From: Paracoccaceae bacterium
GTDB lineage: Bacteria; Pseudomonadota; Alphaproteobacteria; Rhodobacterales; Rhodobacteraceae
Length of the DNA stretch: 64,000 nt
NCBI GenBank assembly: GCA_023383015.1
Contig: JAHDXW010000003.1
Span: forward strand, 1 to 64,000
Reading direction: 5' to 3'
Made by a program: the position numbers and the translations under genes. The notes under the pieces are model-generated. The model was given only the letters and a program-made list of their open reading frames with translations, did no database searches and was not told the origin of the DNA. Numbering within the stretch: the first letter of the stretch is position 1; each line of letters begins with the position of its first letter. Below, piece by piece: positions 60,518-64,000 of the stretch.

Positions 60518-61543
60518 TCAGCCCGGCAGCAGCCAGCCGCCAGTCACCGCCAGCCGCACCTCCTGCCCGGCCGCGATCCGGCTCGGCGAGCTCACCGCCA
60601 GCGGCTCGGCCAGCCCGTCCACCCTGACGCTGCCCTCCCAGACCCCGCCGCGGTACAGCGCGGCCGTCACCTGCCCCCCAAGGGGCCCGTCGGCGGCAAG
60701 CCTGACCTCCTCGGGCCGCACCAGCAGCCGCGCCGCTGCCGGGTCGCCCGCCCGCCCGGCAGCGGGCACCGCAACCGGACCGAGGTCTGCCGTCCCGCCG
60801 GCAACTTGCACCGGCAGGACCGCGCCGCGCCCGATGAAGCGTGCCACCGCCTCCGATGCCGGGCGGGCATAGACCGTCTCGGGCGCGTCGGCCTGCAGGA
60901 TCCGCCCCGCCGCCATCACCGCCACCCGGTGGGCCACCGCGAAGGCCTCGCGCTGGTCGTGGGTGATGTAAAGCGCCGCCGCGCCGGTCCTTGCCTGGAA
61001 GGCGGCAAGCTCTTCCTCCATCGCTGCCCGCAGATGCGGGTCGAGGCTGGCAAGCGGCTCGTCCATCAGGATCACCCGTGCCCGCTGCGCCAGGCAGCGC
61101 GCCAGCGCCACCCGCTGCCGCTGGCCGCCCGACAGTTCGGCCGGCCGCCGCCCGGCAAGCGCGGCCAGGCCCACGGTCCCGAGATGAACGAGCGCCGCGT
61201 CCCGCGCCGCGCCGCGCCCCGCCCCGGCCGCCTCGGCCGGAAAGGCCACGTTCTCGGCCACGCTCATGTGCGGCCAGAGCGCGTAGGACTGGAACACCAC
61301 CCCGACCCCCCGCGCCTCGGGCGCGACATGCACCCCTGGGGCCGAGACCGTCCGGCCGTCGAGGTCGATCCGCCCCGCATCCAGCGTCTCCAGCCCGGCG
61401 ATCAGCCGCAGGAGGGTGGACTTGCCGCAGCCGGAGGGGCCGACCACGGCCACGAACTCGCCCGGCCCGATGTCGAGGTCGACCCCGTCCACCGCCGGCG
61501 TGCCGGCGAACCGCTTCACCGCCCCCCTGACGCCGACCGCCAT
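60518..61543 (-). CDS. ABC transporter ATP-binding protein with TOBE domain
   Basis: A 341-residue importer-type ATPase. Walker A is VGPSGCGKST, the Q-loop is VVFQSYALWPHM, the signature is LSGGQRQRVALARCL, Walker B is VILMDEPLASLD and the switch is ITHDQREA. The C-terminal 110 residues form a TOBE regulatory domain. This architecture serves iron, thiamine, sulfate, polyamine or sugar importers. No permease or binding-protein gene is next to it, so it is an orphan here. The ATG at 61543 follows 119 bp after soeC. Confidence 0.88.
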   Translation of the reverse strand: MAVGVRGAVKRFAGTPAVDGVDLDIGPGEFVAVVGPSGCGKSTLLRLIAGLETLDAGRIDLDGRTVSAPGVHVAPEARGVGVVFQSYALWPHMSVAENVAFPAEAAGAGRGAARDAALVHLGTVGLAALAGRRPAELSGGQRQRVALARCLAQRARVILMDEPLASLDPHLRAAMEEELAAFQARTGAAALYITHDQREAFAVAHRVAVMAAGRILQADAPETVYARPASEAVARFIGRGAVLPVQVAGGTADLGPVAVPAAGRAGDPAAARLLVRPEEVRLAADGPLGGQVTAALYRGGVWEGSVRVDGLAEPLAVSSPSRIAAGQEVRLAVTGGWLLPG

Positions 61544-61662
61544 CGCCCGCCGCCTCCCGACCGCGCCGCACCTGCCGCCACCGCCGCCCGTTTCGCCCAC
61601 GCGGCCCGTCCCCCCGCCGCCGCGCGCAGCCTTCGCCGCCCGGGGTGACGCCTGCGTGACGT

Positions 61663-62541
61663 TCAGCCCCGCCCGTAGTAGAGGCCGACCACATGCTCGG
61701 CCTCGGCAAAGAACAGCCAGCGCGCCGCCAGCATGCCGCCCAGATGAAGCGGCGCCGCAATCGCGAAGGCAAGCCACCCGCCCCAGCCCGGGGCGACCAG
61801 CGCCGCCGGCAGCACGACCGCCAGCAGGAACGCAAGCAGCCGCAGCCGCCGGGCGTGGCGGCGCCCCACGACATGCACCATCTCCTTCAGGACGTAGCTG
61901 CCGCCGGTGTGCGCGGGCGACAGCGGCCGCACCCGGCCGAGGGCGCCGAGCCCGGTGGCCGTTCCGGCATCCTGTCCCGCCCGGCCCAGTGGCCTGTCGC
62001 CCGCCCGCCAGTGCGCTGCCAGCGCGATGCCGAGCAGGCCGAGCGCCGCAAGCGCAGGCCAGCGCAGCCCGGCCAGGAGCGTGCCGCCGGCCGCGGCGGC
62101 GGCGAGAAACACCGCCAGCGTCGTCCAGTGCCGCCACCGCGGCACGGTGCGCATCTGGGCGTAGATCATGGCGGTCGAGCCCACCGTCGCCACCGCCAGC
62201 ACAGCCCCCGCCCAGCCGAGCCCCGGCAGCGGACGGGCGAGGAGGACCGAGGCCGCGGCATTGGGCACGACCACCGCAAAGGTCGCCGCCGCCAGTACCG
62301 CCTCGCGCGACAGCCAGCTTGTCCGCCACTGGGTGAAGGCGCGCAGCGCCCGCTCGGGCCGGCCGAGGTGGAAGGCCGAGGCCACCAGCCCGGCCCCGGC
62401 GAGACCGAGGCCGAGGGCGAACGGAACGAACGCCGCCCAGCCGGCCGGCCGGCCCGCCGCTCCGGTGCCGAGCAGGGCAAGGAGCCCGAAGCCCGCCCCC
62501 GACAGCACCGTGAAGAGGATGATCGAGACCGCCGGATGCAT
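61663..62541 (-). CDS. soeC: DmsC/SoeC-type membrane anchor subunit
   Basis: A 292-residue integral membrane protein with about eight hydrophobic segments, beginning MHPAVSIILFTVLSGAGFGL. The DmsC-family pattern is clear: SAFHLGRPERALRAFTQWRTSW, SREAVLA and ending in a conserved HVVGLYYGR. It anchors the complex and transfers electrons with the quinone pool. Gene order on the minus strand is soeA, soeB, soeC. A 225-bp gap containing a strong palindrome separates it from soeB, which is unusual for this operon. Confidence 0.85.
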   Translation of the reverse strand: MHPAVSIILFTVLSGAGFGLLALLGTGAAGRPAGWAAFVPFALGLGLAGAGLVASAFHLGRPERALRAFTQWRTSWLSREAVLAAATFAVVVPNAAASVLLARPLPGLGWAGAVLAVATVGSTAMIYAQMRTVPRWRHWTTLAVFLAAAAAGGTLLAGLRWPALAALGLLGIALAAHWRAGDRPLGRAGQDAGTATGLGALGRVRPLSPAHTGGSYVLKEMVHVVGRRHARRLRLLAFLLAVVLPAALVAPGWGGWLAFAIAAPLHLGGMLAARWLFFAEAEHVVGLYYGRG

Positions 62542-62661
62542 CAGCGCCCCCTGCCCGCGACGGCCGCGGGGACGGCGGCGCCACCCGCGCCCCGGCGGGG
62601 CCGCACGACCGTTCCGTACCCGGGGCCCCGGCGCGGCTGCCGGCAGCCCCGGGCGCGGGGC

Positions 62662-62687
62662 GAAAATCCTTCGCACGAAGGATTTTC
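62662..62687. repeat. AT-rich perfect palindrome between soeB and soeC
   Basis: Arms GAAAATCCTTCG and CGAAGGATTTTC pair perfectly over 12 bp around CA. It stands out in a very GC-rich region and ends in a T run in both directions (TTTTC either way). It fits a bidirectional intrinsic terminator or a dispersed palindromic repeat; as mRNA it would partly separate soeC expression from soeAB. Confidence 0.65.
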
Positions 62688-62766
62688 TTCCACCCGGCCG
62701 GGCGGGGCGGCGGGCGGGGATGGGGGCGCGGGCGGGCGCGGCATCGGCGGGTGCTCCGGTCTGATC

Positions 62767-63504
62767 TCAGAGACGGTCGAGGGCACGGTCGAGCCAGCCG
62801 AGAAACCCGCCCGGCGCGGCCGCGGCCAGAGGCTCGAGCGGGGCCTGGCCCGAGGGCCCGCGGGGCCGTGGCGGCAGGTACTTGTTGACCGGCCGCGTGC
62901 CCTGCTCGGGCATCAGATCGAAGCCGCCGCGTGCCGCCACCAGCCGGCTGACCGCGCTGCCCGGGTCGGCGAGGTCGCCGAAGTGGCGCGCCCCGGTCGG
63001 GCAGGCCTTGACGCAGGCCGGCACGCGGTCGGCCTCCGGCAGCGCGTCGTTGTAGATGCGGTCGACGCAGAGGGTGCATTTCTTCATCACCCGCTCGGCC
63101 CCGTCGAGTTCGCGCGCGCCGTAGGGGCAGGCCCAGGCGCAGAGGCCGCAGCCGATGCAGGCCGCCTCGTCGACCAGCACGATGCCGTCCTCGGCGCGCT
63201 TGTAGGAGGCGCCGGTCGGGCAGACGGTGACGCAGGGCGCATCCGCGCAGTGCAGGCACGAGCGGGGGAAGTGCACCACCACCGCCGGCCCCTCTGGCGG
63301 CGTCACCTCGAAGCTGTGGACGCGGTTGAGGAAGGTGCCGGCCGGCGCCGCCCCGTAGGCGTCGAGGTCGGCCAGCGGGGCGTGGCTGCCCGAGGCGCTG
63401 TTCCACTCCTTGCACGACACCGCGCAGGCCTGGCAGCCGACGCAGGTGTCGAGGTCGATGACGAGGCCGAGGCTTTTCTCGGTGCGGCCGGGAAGTGCGG
63501 TCAT
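62767..63504 (-). CDS. soeB: Iron-sulfur subunit of SoeABC/DMSO-reductase family
   Basis: A 245-residue electron-transfer subunit with four ferredoxin-type [4Fe-4S] sites: CVGCQACAVSC, CLHCADAPCVTVC, CIGCGLCAWACPYGA and CTLCVDRI...CVKAC. No Tat signal is present, as expected for a cytoplasmic partner. It hands electrons from SoeA to SoeC. The ATG at 63504 overlaps the soeA TGA by 4 bp. The frame stays open upstream within soeA but that part is a shadow. Confidence 0.88.
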   Translation of the reverse strand: MTALPGRTEKSLGLVIDLDTCVGCQACAVSCKEWNSASGSHAPLADLDAYGAAPAGTFLNRVHSFEVTPPEGPAVVVHFPRSCLHCADAPCVTVCPTGASYKRAEDGIVLVDEAACIGCGLCAWACPYGARELDGAERVMKKCTLCVDRIYNDALPEADRVPACVKACPTGARHFGDLADPGSAVSRLVAARGGFDLMPEQGTRPVNKYLPPRPRGPSGQAPLEPLAAAAPGGFLGWLDRALDRL

Positions 63505-64000
63505 CGCCAGAGGCCCCCGTGGCGGACGACCGCCGGGCCGCGGCCGACCGGGCTGGACTGCGGCGCGAACGCCGGTTGCAGCCGGGCGTCGGGGCCTGCC
63601 CGCTCGACGCGCACGCGCAGGTCGAACCAGGCCGCCTGGCCGGTCACCGGGTCGGAGTTCGCCCACCGCCGGCCGTCGCCCTGATCGGGCAGAAGCTCGC
63701 CGATTAGGTGGTTGAGCAGGAAGCCGCGCGTCGCCTCGGGGGCGGCGGGGTCGAGCGCCCAGGCCCCAGCGCGCTTGCCGATGGCGTTCCAGGTCCAGAC
63801 CGTGGCGGCGTTCTGCGCCGCCATCGGCGCCACCGGCACGGTGATCGAGCCGCTGGGCGAGGTGACCACCGCCCAGTCGCCGGGGGCAAAGCCGCCCTGC
63901 CGCCAGACCGCCTCGGGCAGGAACAGCAGGTTCTCGCCATGGATCTGGCGCAGCCAGGCGTTCTGGCTGCCCCAAGAGTGATACATCGCCATCGGCCGCT
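63501..64000 (-). CDS. soeA: Molybdopterin catalytic subunit SoeA, C-terminal part
   Basis: The last 166 codons of a large molybdopterin oxidoreductase; the gene continues past base 64000. The visible part is the MGD-binding C-terminal domain: YHSWGSQNAWLRQIHGENLL, AVWRQGGFAPGDWAVV, TVWTWNAIGKRAGAW and GFLLNHLIGELLP. These features match the cytoplasmic sulfite dehydrogenase SoeA, which oxidises sulfite to sulfate. Other DMSO-reductase family members with DmsBC partners remain possible, as the active-site region is outside the window. Confidence 0.75.
   Translation of the reverse strand, partial: RPMAMYHSWGSQNAWLRQIHGENLLFLPEAVWRQGGFAPGDWAVVTSPSGSITVPVAPMAAQNAATVWTWNAIGKRAGAWALDPAAPEATRGFLLNHLIGELLPDQGDGRRWANSDPVTGQAAWFDLRVRVERAGPDARLQPAFAPQSSPVGRGPAVVRHGGLWR

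Noticed and set aside
62662-62687. Attachment site or insertion-sequence end
   Set aside because: No integrase, transposase or target duplication is nearby; a perfect palindrome with T runs fits a terminator or dispersed repeat better.
61663-63504. Annotating the complex as a DMSO reductase (DmsABC)
   Set aside because: The FeS subunit and visible catalytic part lack signs of periplasmic export, and the C-terminal motifs fit cytoplasmic SoeABC better; the missing soeA active site leaves some doubt.

Overview
The window is a very GC-rich (by eye over 70%), gene-dense chromosomal segment of an alphaproteobacterium, most likely a member of the Rhodobacterales. The evidence is the mreB-leuA neighbourhood, an SDR-uvrC pair, a five-gene NAD-dependent formate dehydrogenase operon (fdsGBACD), a cytoplasmic SoeABC-type sulfite dehydrogenase, and an alphaproteobacterial LexA box of the GAAC-N7-GAAC type. 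I saw no tRNA, rRNA, CRISPR array, transposase or phage gene.

Layout. 1-8.3 kb is housekeeping on the minus strand: partial mreB, leuA, uvrC, a pteridine-reductase-like SDR, a Ca2+/Na+ antiporter, a small zinc-ribbon membrane protein and an S49 peptidase. One small secreted protein lies on the plus strand. 8.4-15.3 kb is a LysR regulator followed by fdsG-fdsB-fdsA-fdsC-fdsD with overlapping stops and starts, for oxidising formate to CO2 with NAD+. 15.4-16.6 kb is a four-domain secreted protein (YbaY, MliC, COG3650 and META parts). 16.8-21.4 kb is a tandem array of four paralogous secreted proteins. Each has two CBM5/12-like modules, a collagen-like Gly-X-Y stretch of different length and a beta-rich C-terminal region; the fourth copy is decaying. 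21.5-37.7 kb is mostly metabolism and nucleic-acid functions: putA, rhomboid, suhB, a DUF1194 protein, metR/metF, a quinone-reductase-like MDR enzyme, an SOS-boxed fragment of dnaE2, a ferredoxin with a partner, purD, xseA, rimO and an enolase-superfamily enzyme, followed by a SET-domain protein.

38.5-49.0 kb is the most unusual region: nine same-strand genes, most touching or overlapping, for envelope proteins. In order they are a 745-residue periplasmic protein with four CxxC repeats at 48-49-residue spacing, two SGNH hydrolases, an AlgI-like MBOAT O-acyltransferase, a small membrane protein, a Tat-exported L,D-transpeptidase, a CapA-type protein, a PQQ-like beta-propeller and a second CapA-type protein. 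I infer an envelope polymer acylation/remodelling locus. Four of its unrelated exported proteins end in Leu-Gln, three of them through the same 10-bp junction sequence.

49-60.4 kb carries glyA, an alpha/beta hydrolase, an MFS transporter, valS, a class V aminotransferase, arfB, and a class III aminotransferase/phospho-lyase coupled to an APH-type kinase. 60.5-64 kb (minus strand) carries an orphan ABC ATPase and soeC-soeB-soeA; soeA runs off the end.

Functions are assigned from motifs and general family knowledge only; no database search was run.
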